Part shown: piece by piece, positions 47,026 through 56,642 of the stretch
Numbering within the stretch: position 1 is the first letter of the stretch
How the letters are laid out: each line of letters opens with the position of its first letter
Assembly (NCBI RefSeq): GCF_002836505.1
Contig: NZ_PJBF01000056.1
Location: forward strand, 1-64,000
DNA from: Psychrobacter sp. Choline-02u-9
Lineage (GTDB): Bacteria > Pseudomonadota > Gammaproteobacteria > Pseudomonadales > Moraxellaceae
Direction: 5' to 3'
DNA: 64,000 bases
Translations under genes and position numbers: made by a program
Notes under the pieces: generated by a model
What the model saw: only the letters and a program-made list of their open reading frames with translations
The model's database searches: none
Told to the model about the DNA's origin: nothing

Positions 47026-48213
47026 TTAATGGTTATGACCAATATGACTGTTGCCAGCAGGTACTTGTCCCGAAATATCACAGACCAAGGCATCGCTATG
47101 TGAGATATTCTGCGGATGAGATGAGCTTTCGACCTGAATAGTAGCATGGTGAATACCAAGCTCTAGCAGTCTTTGTTCTAGACTGGCAATTAGAATATTT
47201 GATTCATGGATACTCATTTCACCATTGACCACCACGTGACAAGAGAGTGCATTAAGTCCACTAGTAATACTCCAAACATGTAGGTCATGTACTTTTTGTA
47301 CTTTAAAGTCTTCGAGTAATTTTTGCTCCACATCGACTAGCGATATATTGGCAGGCGTTCCTTCCATCAATATATGCACAGAATCACGTACGACGCGGTA
47401 GCCACTGATTAAAATAAGCACGGCGACGATTACTGATGCCACTGCATCTGCCCATACCCAACCAAAACCCATCATAAGTAGTGCAGCGATAATCGCAGCT
47501 ACTGACCCTAATAAATCGCTCAATACGTGCAAATAGGCGCTTTGCATATTGAGGTTAACGGGTTCTGCATTACTAGGTTTCTGCTCTGCGATTTGGGCAT
47601 CATCTGTACCATGATTATGACTATGGCTGTGTGACTCGCCACCTTGACTACCTCGGTGCATTAGCCAAGCGACCAGAATATTGATCAGCATACCGATAGT
47701 CGCCACGATAAGCATGCCTTGGGTTGCAATTTCTGGTGGTGAGTTAAAGCGTTTAATCGCTTCATAAAAAATCATCAAAGCAATTATGACAAGTGTCGCG
47801 CCATTTACCGTGGCAACTAATATCTCAAAGCGCTTGTAGCCGAAAGTTTTCTGATGGGTAGCTGCTTTTTCGCCAATTTTAAATGCGACTAAAGTGGCAC
47901 CAAGCGCTATCGCATCGCTTAACATATGCCCTGCATCAGATAGCAGAGCCAAACTACCAGTGAGCCAGCCACCAATGGCTTCGATAAACATGTAACCAGT
48001 AATGATAATAAAGCTGAACAGCAAGGTGCGCTGATAGCCTTTGGTATCTCGTGCTGTGGTTGTTTGCTCTAGATGCTCATCATGATCATGATGGCCTTGG
48101 TTTTCCTGAGTGTAGTTATTTTCTTCATCTTCGCGAACGTACTTAGGCACATTCGTACTATCATGCGGTTGGCTATGATTGTGCTCGTCAGAGTTTGGAT
48201 TATTTGGATTCAT
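47026..48213 (-). CDS. Cation diffusion facilitator (Zn2+/Co2+/Cd2+ efflux)
   Basis: A 395-aa CDF/ZitB-CzcD-like inner-membrane metal/proton antiporter. A His/Asp/Glu-rich N-terminus (about 1-55) precedes six TM helices. TM2 has SLALLSDAGHMLSDA, where the H-xxx-D metal-site motif appears, and TM5 has YLHVLSDLLGS, the matching H-xxx-D. A His-rich loop (GESHSHSHNHGTDD) lies between TM4 and TM5. The cytosolic C-terminal domain includes VHDLHVWSITSGLNALSCHV and ends in a His-containing tail (GHNH). The ATG at 48213 was chosen over a TTG four codons upstream. Metal specificity is not predictable, but zinc is likely. Confidence 0.9.
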   Translation of the reverse strand: MNPNNPNSDEHNHSQPHDSTNVPKYVREDEENNYTQENQGHHDHDEHLEQTTTARDTKGYQRTLLFSFIIITGYMFIEAIGGWLTGSLALLSDAGHMLSDAIALGATLVAFKIGEKAATHQKTFGYKRFEILVATVNGATLVIIALMIFYEAIKRFNSPPEIATQGMLIVATIGMLINILVAWLMHRGSQGGESHSHSHNHGTDDAQIAEQKPSNAEPVNLNMQSAYLHVLSDLLGSVAAIIAALLMMGFGWVWADAVASVIVAVLILISGYRVVRDSVHILMEGTPANISLVDVEQKLLEDFKVQKVHDLHVWSITSGLNALSCHVVVNGEMSIHESNILIASLEQRLLELGIHHATIQVESSSHPQNISHSDALVCDISGQVPAGNSHIGHNH

Positions 48214-48444
48214 AATAATACTCAAATTCGCTGATAATTGCGTTCGATAGATGATATTTACTGATATGACGTTTACTAATAAGTGATGTTTGCTATAGGT
48301 AGAGTAGGCGTAGAGCCTTTACCGCATATCATTTATGGTTATAAATTTAACATAGCCAAGCATGAGAAGCTGTAACGACGAAGTAAACATGATGAGGAGA
48401 TGAGTAGAAAGATATACACCCATTTGTTGAGAACTAAGTGAGAA

Positions 48445-50733
48445 CTACCAACCGACAGGATCAATGTCCAAAGTAAGCTTAAGGTATTTAGCGCTTGGTA
48501 GGGCAAGCACTGGCTGCCACCACTGTCCCAACACGTGGTGCAATTGACGACGATCTTTAGCCAATAGCAAAAGCTGTGCATGGTAGCGGCTGTTCTTTTT
48601 ACTCATGGGCGCATCAATAGGACCGAGAACAGCGAGGTTATGAGCATTCGGCAAATGCGCAATAGCATCCTTGAGCGCTTGAGTGGTGGCTGCCAATGTT
48701 TTGCCTTCACAGCGTATTAAGGCAGCATGTCGATGAGGAGGTAAGCCCATCATTTGACGCTCTTGCAGTAACTCACGTGCAAATGACAAGTAGCCGTCTT
48801 TGACCAGTTTTAATAATAACTCGTTATCAGGCTGCAACGTTTGAATCAATACACGGCCAGCTTTATCACCTCGACCAGCACGGCCTGCCACCTGAATCAT
48901 GAGCTGTGCGGTATGCTCTGGTGAGCGAAAGTCTGCTGATAAAAATCCGCGATCAGCATTGGGTAAGCAAACCAACGTGACATTAGGGAAATGATGACCT
49001 TTGGCGACCATCTGTGTACCGACCAATATGGCCGGGTTGCCTTTATTAATTTGCTCGTAAATATTTTCCCAGCTGTCTTTGCGTCTTGTGGTATCACGGT
49101 CTATTTGAATAATCGGATAGAGCTCTTTGCTAGTTTGAGGATTAGCAAAGATTGCGTGTAGATTTTCGCTGAGCCTTGTCGTTCCCATGCCTTTGGCATC
49201 CAAATTTTGACTACCACAATCAGGGCATACGGTAGGGATATAGGCTTGCCAGTCGCAATGATGGCATTTCAAATAAGAGTTGCTTGAATAACTGTTTCGC
49301 TGAGCTTGGCTATTATAGTGAACGGTCAGGTGCGCGTCACAGCGCGGACAGTCAGCTTGCCAGCCACAAGCCTCGCATAAGAGAACAGGCGCATAGCCAC
49401 GACGATTCAAAAATATTAGTACTTGATCACCGGCCTCTAGCGTTTGCCGTATCGCCCCGATCATGGCGTCCGTCAGCCCTGTATCATAGCGCGCACCGTC
49501 ATCTTGTGCTTGTTGATGGGTGCTTTGCAAGCGAGCATCGATCAGTTGCATAGTTGCAGGTTTGGCATTGCCCGGACGAGTAAGCAGTTGGTATTCTGCT
49601 AGTTTGCCATCATCGACCAGTTTTAAATGCTCAAGGGAAGGTGTAGCAGTACCAAGTATCACTGGGATTTTGTACTGCAAACCTCGATAGAGAGCGACAT
49701 CAGCGGCATGATAACGCAATGTGTCTTGCTGCTTATACGAGCCATCATGCGCCTCATCAACGACAATCAGGCCTAAATCTGCAAAGGGATATAGCACAGC
49801 CGAACGTGTACCGATCACGATTTGTGCGTGACCCGTGCGGCAGTCTTGCCAACCTTGTAAGCGATGAGTGTTAGTCATGCCAGAGTGTAATAGCACAATA
49901 TGGGCGGCAAACCGACTGGCAAATCTTGCCCGCGTTTGCGGTGTGAGACCAATCTCTGGTACCAAAATCAACACCTGTTTGCCAGCCTCTAATACAGCTT
50001 GCATCGCTTGCAGATAGACTTCGGTTTTACCACTCCCAGTAATGCCGTTGAGCAAAAAACCAGTATAAGTATCGGATTCGTGTGCAGCAATAATAGCGTC
50101 GACAGCAATTTTCTGCTCATTATTGAGATCAAGTGGCATTTTTGCCAGTTTGACTGGAGTAGGTGCTTGTTTTGGCTGAATATAGCGCTCGACTAACCCT
50201 TTATCTTCTAGCGTCTTTAAAAATGCTCGTTGCATACCTTCTAGTAGCAATACATCTTCACTTGCGCCGTGCTGACCATGTAGCTTTAGCATGTCGAACT
50301 GCTGCTTTTGTTTTTTAGCATTGGCTCGAAAATCATCATCAGTGATATGAGGCAAAATGCGCCAATGGGTAATCAGCAAGTCTAATGGTTTGCCTTGACG
50401 GACAAGGCTTGGCAGGATAACTGCTAACACGTCGCCAAGCGGATAGTGGTAATAGCACGCCAGCCAATAGGCAAGCTTGAGCATGTCCGAGTCCAAAATA
50501 GGCTCAGCATCTAGACATTTATTAATAGGTTTGATTTTATTGACAGGTACGCTGCTATCGTCTTGTGAAATATGAGCAATTACAATACCAATCAGAGTCT
50601 GACGACCAAACGAAACCTCAACGCGGCTGCCGATTTGCGGTATCGCACTGTCTGGCAAAGCAAGCATATCAGCTGGTAAGCTATAGTCAAACACCCGATA
50701 AAGGGGAACGGGCAGAGCAACTTGTACCAACAT
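48445..50733 (-). CDS. priA: Primosomal replication helicase PriA
   Basis: Restarts stalled replication forks. The 762-aa product has an N-terminal DNA-binding domain (VALPVPLYRVFDYSLP), the helicase Walker A GITGSGKTEVYLQAM (about residue 230), DEAHDGSYKQQD, and helicase motif V/VI in VGTQMVAKGHHFPNVTLV and QVAGRAGRGDKAG. Zinc-binding cysteines are visible in CEACGWQADCPRCDAHLTVHYNS and KCHHCDWQAYIPTVCPDCG. The start ATG is at 50733 with a weak GAAG site. It lies after ridA on the same strand. Confidence 0.96.
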   Translation of the reverse strand: MLVQVALPVPLYRVFDYSLPADMLALPDSAIPQIGSRVEVSFGRQTLIGIVIAHISQDDSSVPVNKIKPINKCLDAEPILDSDMLKLAYWLACYYHYPLGDVLAVILPSLVRQGKPLDLLITHWRILPHITDDDFRANAKKQKQQFDMLKLHGQHGASEDVLLLEGMQRAFLKTLEDKGLVERYIQPKQAPTPVKLAKMPLDLNNEQKIAVDAIIAAHESDTYTGFLLNGITGSGKTEVYLQAMQAVLEAGKQVLILVPEIGLTPQTRARFASRFAAHIVLLHSGMTNTHRLQGWQDCRTGHAQIVIGTRSAVLYPFADLGLIVVDEAHDGSYKQQDTLRYHAADVALYRGLQYKIPVILGTATPSLEHLKLVDDGKLAEYQLLTRPGNAKPATMQLIDARLQSTHQQAQDDGARYDTGLTDAMIGAIRQTLEAGDQVLIFLNRRGYAPVLLCEACGWQADCPRCDAHLTVHYNSQAQRNSYSSNSYLKCHHCDWQAYIPTVCPDCGSQNLDAKGMGTTRLSENLHAIFANPQTSKELYPIIQIDRDTTRRKDSWENIYEQINKGNPAILVGTQMVAKGHHFPNVTLVCLPNADRGFLSADFRSPEHTAQLMIQVAGRAGRGDKAGRVLIQTLQPDNELLLKLVKDGYLSFARELLQERQMMGLPPHRHAALIRCEGKTLAATTQALKDAIAHLPNAHNLAVLGPIDAPMSKKNSRYHAQLLLLAKDRRQLHHVLGQWWQPVLALPSAKYLKLTLDIDPVGW

Positions 50734-50789
50734 AAACGGCTTCGCAGTCTTATTAGGTGAATATGAGATCAGAATAATAGAACGGAGAC

Positions 50790-50820
50790 CAATAAGCTTA
50801 GCATGATGCTAAGCTTATTG
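50790..50820. other. Strong hairpin between ridA and priA
   Basis: A near-perfect palindrome, AATAAGCTTAGCA (50791-50803)/TGCTAAGCTTATT (50807-50819), with a TGA loop. No T-run follows on the minus strand, so it may be an mRNA-stability hairpin rather than a terminator. Confidence 0.5.
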
Positions 50821-50880
50821 TGATATGACTTATAGGCTGTTGCTAAAATTAGCACTTAATACTAAGCATTCAATATTGTC

Positions 50881-51261
50881 TTATTCGATATAAAGAATAG
50901 ACTCAATTTCTACCACGCCACCTTTAGGTAGAGCAGCTACTTGGACGGCAGCGCGGGCAGGATATGGCTCGCTTAGATTGGCGACAAACACTTCGTTCAA
51001 GACAGCAAAATCACTCAAATCAGTCAAAGATACATTGAATTTAACCACGTCATTTAGACTACCACCAGCTGCTTCACAGATAGCTTTGATGTTTTCAAAT
51101 ACTTGCTCAGCCTGTGCTTTAAAACCTTCTCTTAGTTCCATCGTGTCAGGATCAAAACCAAGCTGACCTGAGATATAAACAGTGTTGCCGACTTTTACAG
51201 CTTGAGAATAAGTGCCGACCGCTGCAGGTGCTTTATCAGTTTGGATGGTTTGACGAGTCAT
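50881..51261 (-). CDS. ridA: RidA family enamine/imine deaminase
   Basis: A 126-aa YjgF/YER057c/UK114 protein that hydrolyses reactive enamines/imines such as 2-aminoacrylate. It has the YSQAVKVGNTVYISGQLG core (about residues 18-35) and PYPARAAVQVAALPKGG, with the Arg that binds the substrate carboxylate (about residue 103), then VEIE. Trimer by family. AAGGGACACCCC before the ATG is a good ribosome site. It follows spoT by about 105 bp on the same strand, as in the common gmk-rpoZ-spoT-ridA arrangement. Confidence 0.93.
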   Translation of the reverse strand: MTRQTIQTDKAPAAVGTYSQAVKVGNTVYISGQLGFDPDTMELREGFKAQAEQVFENIKAICEAAGGSLNDVVKFNVSLTDLSDFAVLNEVFVANLSEPYPARAAVQVAALPKGGVVEIESILYIE

Positions 51262-51366
51262 GGGGTGTCCCTTTTATATTTTATGTGAGTGATTCATGGC
51301 TACTAGAATAGCAGTTCTATTTTAGCTGTTTGCATCACGACTATATCAGTGATGCAAATCAGCTTA

Positions 51367-53565
51367 TTATAATTGATATAACCGTATAATGTTAGGGAAA
51401 CCTAGCAGCGAGCGTAGTTCACGGATACCCTGTGCTAAATGGTTGCGACTACGTACCACGATATGAATGATGGTATCAGTATTGCGAACATCAACGGTTT
51501 CAACCCCCATATTGAGCTGGCGTAAGTGATAAATAACTTCACTAATTTGCTCGTCACTAAGCGCAATTGAGAGCTTTAAATAAGCAGGAAAACGAATCTT
51601 ACCGCTGTTTTTTAGATCGTGCTCACCGATGTCGCCTTGTTTGACTGCATTGTCATTGCGCCAACGTAATTGGATCACCTGATAAGGATTGTCTTTGCGG
51701 ATATCGTCCAGTGAGAAACACTTATGTCGATGAACGACCAAACCATGACGCGATAAATGCCCTACGATAGGATCGCCATATATCGGATGACAGCAATTGG
51801 CAAAATCAAGCTCGACGCCAGCAGCATTAGCGATCAGCTGTTGCGGTTGGGTCATGTCGTCGCTATGTACTTTTGCCTGTAGATCGCTCAGCTCATCGCT
51901 AAATAAACGTGTCACGACTAGCTGAGGAAGTAGCGTACCTGAGCTTATTTGTTCAAATAACGCATCTTTTTCTGTCAGACCGCGCCATTCAGTCAGGTCT
52001 TTCCAATCAGCATCTGTCAAATCATCAAAACTTTTCTGATGCGTTCTGAGCGCACGATCTAATGCTTGCCTGCCATGGTGTTGTTTGTCAGCGACAGATA
52101 AATCTTTGAACCAACGTAAAATCTCTTCACGGGCTTTGTTAGTCACTACAAATCCCAACCACTCAGCTTTTGGTTCTGAGTGGCTGTTCACTTCTATCTC
52201 AACGGACTGTCCATTTTTTACCACGGTACCGAGCTTTGCAGCTTTACCATCGATATTTGCACCAACGGCAACGTTACCAATCATAGGCCCGACCGCGTAG
52301 GCAAAATCTAGCGCCGTTGCACCCTGTGGAAGCTCGTAAGCACGCCCTTGAGGACTGTAGCAAATTATTTTACTAGAGTGCAGGTAATCCATCAGCTCAT
52401 TAATAGTAGAGACTGCTGCTGAAAAATCAGGACTGTTTTCATTCAGATTGTCTTCATCGACCAAATCCTTCATGTTGCGCAATGACGCTTGGATAACCGA
52501 CTGACTGACATCAGATGCGTGCTCTGCGCCGATGACCCCAAGTCTTGCAGCGCTCTGCATTTGCTTAGTCAATATAGTAACTTTTACCACGTCATTATCA
52601 CGCTCATAGATGAGGGTGAGGGATTGGTTACCACCTGGCAGCGGACGACGAATATTATCCGCAATATGGGTATCATCAATCTGATATTTTTTGATTAGAT
52701 AATAGGCTAGCTTGTCGCAGGCTTCGATATTGTCGAGGACGATTTCAAACGCATAGTGACGTAGTAGCGCATTAATCTCACCGCGATTGCGGAAAAACTG
52801 ACGATATATGACCACACGATTGTCTAAGACTTTGACCAGACCATTGAGATCCAAGTTGTTTAGCACGATACTCAAATAACGATGAATCGACTCTCTTTGA
52901 AAGTTTCGTCCAAGCCCATGTTGTAACAGTTTATCAGACAGCTTGTTGTACATATCAGAGTCTAAATTGCGATAACACAATACTTCGATATAGTCAGCAA
53001 TATCATTCAGACCCATTAATCGGGCAAATGGCACATAAAAATCCAAGGTTTCTTGAGCTGTGGTGCGTTGCTTCTCAGGACGTACCGCGTCTAGCGTAGA
53101 CATATTATGTAGACGGTCAGCAAGCTTGATAATGAGTACACGCGGATCAGCGAGAGTGGCGGTTAAAATTTTATGAAAGGTGGCCGCTTTATTCTGCTGC
53201 TTGTTATGTGAAGAGGACTTTAGCTTGGTCACACCATCGACCAATCTTGATACAGTTTCACCATAACGCTGCTTGATTTGCTCATCACTAACTTCGGTGT
53301 CTTCGACCGTATCATGCAGGATTGCTGCAATGATGGTATCTCGATCTAAGCGAAAGCCCGCTAGTATCTCAGCGACAGCGATTGGATGCGTGATATAAGG
53401 TTCCCCTGATTTGCGCTTGTCTTTAATGTGCGCAATATCTCCGAACTCACAAGCATCAACAATATCACGGCGCTCAGCAGCAGTGAGATAACCTACCGAA
53501 CGTAGTAAATTATATTGAGCATCATCGACGAGGTGATGACTGAGTTTGGGTAGGGTTTGACTCAT
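51367..53565 (-). CDS. spoT: SpoT-type (p)ppGpp hydrolase with degenerate synthetase domain
   Basis: A 732-aa RelA/SpoT homologue. The HD hydrolase is intact: YITHPIAVAEIL, AAILHDTVEDT (His84-Asp85), and KLADRLHNMSTL (about residues 148-159). The synthetase region (about 220-350) lacks the family's RFKDYI...NGYQSLHT core; instead the stretch reads DTHIADNIRRPLPGGNQSLTLIYERDNDV, with only QSL conserved. A TGS domain (about 390-450, AVGANIDGKAAKLGT) and a C-terminal ACT domain (about 655-732) are present. This matches Moraxellaceae SpoT proteins, described as mainly monofunctional hydrolases. Located downstream of rpoZ and upstream of ridA. Confidence 0.9.
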   Translation of the reverse strand: MSQTLPKLSHHLVDDAQYNLLRSVGYLTAAERRDIVDACEFGDIAHIKDKRKSGEPYITHPIAVAEILAGFRLDRDTIIAAILHDTVEDTEVSDEQIKQRYGETVSRLVDGVTKLKSSSHNKQQNKAATFHKILTATLADPRVLIIKLADRLHNMSTLDAVRPEKQRTTAQETLDFYVPFARLMGLNDIADYIEVLCYRNLDSDMYNKLSDKLLQHGLGRNFQRESIHRYLSIVLNNLDLNGLVKVLDNRVVIYRQFFRNRGEINALLRHYAFEIVLDNIEACDKLAYYLIKKYQIDDTHIADNIRRPLPGGNQSLTLIYERDNDVVKVTILTKQMQSAARLGVIGAEHASDVSQSVIQASLRNMKDLVDEDNLNENSPDFSAAVSTINELMDYLHSSKIICYSPQGRAYELPQGATALDFAYAVGPMIGNVAVGANIDGKAAKLGTVVKNGQSVEIEVNSHSEPKAEWLGFVVTNKAREEILRWFKDLSVADKQHHGRQALDRALRTHQKSFDDLTDADWKDLTEWRGLTEKDALFEQISSGTLLPQLVVTRLFSDELSDLQAKVHSDDMTQPQQLIANAAGVELDFANCCHPIYGDPIVGHLSRHGLVVHRHKCFSLDDIRKDNPYQVIQLRWRNDNAVKQGDIGEHDLKNSGKIRFPAYLKLSIALSDEQISEVIYHLRQLNMGVETVDVRNTDTIIHIVVRSRNHLAQGIRELRSLLGFPNIIRLYQL

Positions 53566-53904
53566 AAAATAATGATCCTATTTTCCATGACCTACTTATT
53601 GGGCCACTTACCGAAGCAAATGGAGGCTAAATAATGACCTACCATACAAAACTTAAGGATGAGTACGCCATTCTCTAATTAATCGCAAATCGCTTTCAAT
53701 GTCAACTGATAAGCGTGTAGGCGATGAAAAAATTTCACTCAGTGGTCTATTTTGGAGATAAATGGTGACCAAAATAGCCAATGCATTATTATTACAACCA
53801 AAAAACCACAGCCTATGCTGTGGTCTCTATAGTTGATCAAGATGTGTATTTATTTTATAAAAAAACTATTGGCTTTATAAAATACATCTTATCAAAACAG
53901 CTTA
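53566..53904. other. Intergenic region between spoT and rpoZ
   Basis: 339 bp containing the rpoZ terminator at 53799-53824 and otherwise nothing recognised; a separate spoT promoter probably lies between 53566 and 53795. Confidence 0.45.
53799..53824 (-). terminator. rpoZ terminator
   Basis: ACCACAGC (53805-53812)/GCTGTGGT (53817-53824) with a CTAT loop; T-run of six on the minus strand (53804-53799). Confidence 0.9.
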
Positions 53905-54165
53905 TTAGAAGCTGTGGTCGCCTGACAATGCTAAATCTAATGAGCTAGTAGCAAAATTATGCTCTGGCTGATTTAGGATATCGCGTGTGATTTTGCCAGC
54001 GGCAATTTCACGTAATGCCAATACTGTAGGCTTGTCGTTATCAACGTCAACCAACGGCTCGGCAATACCTTTGGCCAATTGACGGGCGCGTTTGCTTGCG
54101 ACCAAAATTAGCTCAAAGCGATTATCAACATTATCCAAACAATCTTCAATCGTCACTCGTGCCAT
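53905..54165 (-). CDS. rpoZ: RNA polymerase omega subunit
   Basis: An 86-aa omega subunit; it chaperones beta' and in proteobacteria forms part of a ppGpp-binding site. It starts [33 protein letters not shown], with the conserved [15 protein letters not shown] core at residues 15-29. GAGGTAGCTATTT precedes the ATG. The gene sits between gmk and spoT on the same strand, so its function and regulation are tied to the stringent-response unit. A terminator follows. Confidence 0.96.
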   Translation of the reverse strand: MARVTIEDCLDNVDNRFELILVASKRARQLAKGIAEPLVDVDNDKPTVLALREIAAGKITRDILNQPEHNFATSSLDLALSGDHSF

Positions 54166-54329
54166 AAATAGCTACCTCGGTTGTTTTTATTAGTAACGGA
54201 CCTTGCCCGCCACTCAATAAAAATAATATCAAAAATATAAAGGGGGATAGCTAAATATTATAGCATTTTTTGCCAAGTCGCGTAGTTGCTTTTTATATCT
54301 ACTTACGAGATTAGCTGCTTGTGCTTAGT

Positions 54330-54956
54330 TTACTCTTCTACCTGAGCGTTTAGCAAGTTGCTAATCGTACGATGATAGCGCTGCTGCTGACGACCAAGTG
54401 TCTGCCTGTCGGCCACGATGATGGCTTTTAGCTCAGCTAAGGCTACATCAAAATTATCATTGATCACTACATAGTCGGCATTCACATATTGTGTCATTTC
54501 GGTGACCGCGCCAGCTAGACGGCGCTCTATAACTTCTACAGAATCCTGCGCGCGGGTTGAGAGACGTTGACGTAATGTCGCAATGCTAGGTGGTAGAATA
54601 AAAACCATAATGGCATCGGGAAAGATATTTCTGATTTGCGTCGCCCCTTGCCAGTCAATCTCCAAAATAACGTCAATACCCGCCGCTAGCTGGGTACGAA
54701 CACTTTCCTCTGACGTGCCATAATAGTTACCAAATACTTCAGCATGCTCTAGAAATAGACCTGCATTGATACCATTGGTAAAACTATCGGTATCTGTGAA
54801 ATGATAGTGCTGACCATCAATCTCGCCTGGACGTGGTGCGCGAGTGGTATGAGAGACGCTGACAGTCAAGTCATTGGTGGTCGCAAGCAATTGCTTGACC
54901 AGTGAGGTCTTGCCAGTACCTGAAGCGGCAGTAACGATGAATAATGAACCTGTCAT
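54330..54956 (-). CDS. gmk: Guanylate kinase
   Basis: Phosphorylates GMP to GDP, feeding GTP and (p)ppGpp synthesis. The 208-aa product has the P-loop [14 protein letters not shown] (about residues 10-23), [21 protein letters not shown] (GMP-binding), [14 protein letters not shown] and the IEREL-like [12 protein letters not shown]. It heads the gmk-rpoZ-spoT-ridA run on the minus strand, with a possible attenuator hairpin about 115 nt upstream of its start (55070-55091). Confidence 0.96.
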   Translation of the reverse strand: MTGSLFIVTAASGTGKTSLVKQLLATTNDLTVSVSHTTRAPRPGEIDGQHYHFTDTDSFTNGINAGLFLEHAEVFGNYYGTSEESVRTQLAAGIDVILEIDWQGATQIRNIFPDAIMVFILPPSIATLRQRLSTRAQDSVEVIERRLAGAVTEMTQYVNADYVVINDNFDVALAELKAIIVADRQTLGRQQQRYHRTISNLLNAQVEE

Positions 54957-55069
54957 ACAATTTATCCTAATAGAAGGTGTCTTAGTAACTCGTAAAATGT
55001 ATTGTAATAAATGCGTGTTGATAAAAAGTTAAGCAGTGCCTCAGTCAAAAACAAAGACTGGAAAAAATA

Positions 55070-55091
55070 AAAAACGCCATCATGTATGGCG
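55070..55091 (-). terminator. Candidate attenuator terminator upstream of gmk
   Basis: CGCCAT (55075-55080)/ATGGCG (55086-55091) around CATGT; the minus strand then reads TTTTTTATTTTTT. There is no minus-strand gene upstream of it, so it would end a short leader RNA ahead of gmk. Confidence 0.6.
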
Positions 55092-55098
55092 ATAGAAA

Positions 55099-55121
55099 TT
55101 ATAATAGATGCATTATTATAA
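55099..55121 (-). other. Second hairpin in the gmk leader
   Basis: TTATAATA (55099-55106)/TATTATAA (55114-55121) with a 7-nt spacer, adjacent to the attenuator. It also contains -10-like TATAAT on the minus strand, so it may simply be promoter sequence. Confidence 0.4.
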
Positions 55122-55127
55122 ACTGCT

Positions 55128-55155
55128 TTTATACAAGTTAAAGCTGGTTTTGCAA
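55128..55155 (-). promoter_or_regulatory. Candidate minus-strand promoter ahead of gmk
   Basis: TTGCAA (55155-55150 on the minus strand) and TATAAA (55133-55128) with a 16-nt spacer. Transcription would begin near 55121 and reach the hairpins at 55121-55070. Confidence 0.4.
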
Positions 55156-55329
55156 TATGTCGTAAGCATGCTGAGATTTGCCTATAAAATATTGCTATGA
55201 GTAGACAGCTATTTTAGAGAGCGACAAAAGCAAATTATGCTAAAGTAGAGCATTGATTTCGCCCCAACTTTTGAATAAAAAATTCAAAAATACGTTTTAA
55301 CTATAAATTATCCAATGATAGGCCTTTTT

Positions 55330-56286
55330 ATGCAAATTTATCTTGCCAATCCCCGTGGATTTTGTGCTGGTGTGGACCGTGCAATTGCGATTGTTAATGA
55401 AGCATTGACACGTTTCGAGCCGCCTATTTATGTCCGTCATGAAGTTGTGCATAATAAGTTTGTGGTGTCAGACTTGGCCAATCGTGGTGCGGTATTTGTT
55501 GAAGAGCTTCACGAAGTGCCAGATGGCTCCATCGTTATTTTCTCCGCTCATGGAGTTTCAAAAGCAGTTGAAGATGAGGCTGAGCGTCGTGATTTGACGG
55601 TGTTTGATGCAACATGCCCTTTGGTAACTAAAGTGCATATCGAAGTGGCAAAGTTTGCGCAAGATGGCATGGATGCCGTGTTAATAGGACATGCAGGACA
55701 TCCGGAAGTCGAAGGCACGATGGGGCGTTTCAACCGTCGCCATGGTGGGCAGATTCATCTGGTCGAAGATGAAGGTGATGTGGCTGCATTGACTGTACAA
55801 GATGCTGAACGCTTGGCATTTGTGACTCAGACAACCTTGTCAATGGATGATACTGCTCGCGTTATCGATGCGCTGCGTGAAAAATTCCCTAGTATCCAAG
55901 GCCCTCGTAAAGACGACATTTGCTATGCCACACAGAACCGCCAAGATGCGGTAAAAGATTTGGCCAGTCGCTGTGAAGTAGTCTTGGTAGTTGGTTCGCC
56001 AAACTCATCAAACTCCAATCGCTTGCGTGAGCTGGCTGAGCGTATGAATTGCCGAGCGTATTTAATCGATAATGCCAGTGAGATGGACAAGCGTTGGTTA
56101 GATGGTGTGCAGAGTATAGGCGTGACCGCTGGTGCATCCGCGCCCGAAGTGTTGATCCAAGAAGTATTGCAACAGTTGCAAGACTGGGGTGGCGATCTAC
56201 CTAGTGAGCTATCTGGTATTGAAGAAAATGTGACGTTTAGTTTGCCGAAAGCGTTGCGGATACCTGTTACTCAGGTTGGTAAGTAA
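55330..56286 (+). CDS. ispH: 4-hydroxy-3-methylbut-2-enyl diphosphate reductase
   Basis: 4Fe-4S enzyme of the MEP isoprenoid pathway making IPP and DMAPP. The 318-aa product has the three iron-sulfur cysteines in [10 protein letters not shown] (residue 12), DATCPLVTK (about 96) and [10 protein letters not shown] (about 199), plus HEVVHN, SAHGVS and [13 protein letters not shown]. The ATG at 55330 was chosen because it gives the family's [18 protein letters not shown] start; AGG lies upstream. The frame opens five codons earlier. Confidence 0.97.
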   Translation: MQIYLANPRGFCAGVDRAIAIVNEALTRFEPPIYVRHEVVHNKFVVSDLANRGAVFVEELHEVPDGSIVIFSAHGVSKAVEDEAERRDLTVFDATCPLVTKVHIEVAKFAQDGMDAVLIGHAGHPEVEGTMGRFNRRHGGQIHLVEDEGDVAALTVQDAERLAFVTQTTLSMDDTARVIDALREKFPSIQGPRKDDICYATQNRQDAVKDLASRCEVVLVVGSPNSSNSNRLRELAERMNCRAYLIDNASEMDKRWLDGVQSIGVTAGASAPEVLIQEVLQQLQDWGGDLPSELSGIEENVTFSLPKALRIPVTQVGK

Positions 56287-56339
56287 CTAATATTCGTGTT
56301 TGTATTTGTATGAACCATCATTGATATGGATAAGGTCGC

Positions 56340-56585
56340 ATGAAAGAACCAAAAGCCAGATTTGTATTGGCAGAGGCCACGCTCGCTGAAGTCGATAAGC
56401 AACTAAAACTCAACATGCTAGTGATGGCAGCAGTGGTTTTCGTATTGTTTATGAATATCATGAAGTTTATGGCAGAAAAAAGCTTTTTCTACGCGATGCT
56501 CGCAGTAGTCATGGTCTGTTTATTATTTTTCATACAAAAGGCTCGCCGTATTCTCACGCTAAGAAAACAAGAGCTTATTCATTAA
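56340..56585 (+). CDS. Small membrane protein (81 aa), unknown
   Basis: I do not recognise this protein. It is 81 aa with a hydrophilic N-terminus (KEPKARFVLAEATLAEVDKQ), two adjacent predicted TM helices (about residues 25-43 and 48-66) and a basic tail (KARRILTLRKQ). ATG follows GGTCGC with no strong ribosome site. It lies between ispH (53 bp upstream) and the thioesterase-like gene (57 bp downstream) on the same strand, so the three may be one unit. Confidence 0.6.
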   Translation: MKEPKARFVLAEATLAEVDKQLKLNMLVMAAVVFVLFMNIMKFMAEKSFFYAMLAVVMVCLLFFIQKARRILTLRKQELIH

Positions 56586-56642
56586 TAGAAAGTACAAGCC
56601 TAAATAAAAAATACAGATGAAAGTACCAAATATAGGATAGCT

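Larger units (their letters stand above)
54957..55329. other. Divergent intergenic region gmk/ispH
   Basis: 373 bp. Holds the candidate attenuator and its promoter (listed separately); the rest is AT-rich and presumably carries the ispH promoter. Confidence 0.5.
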
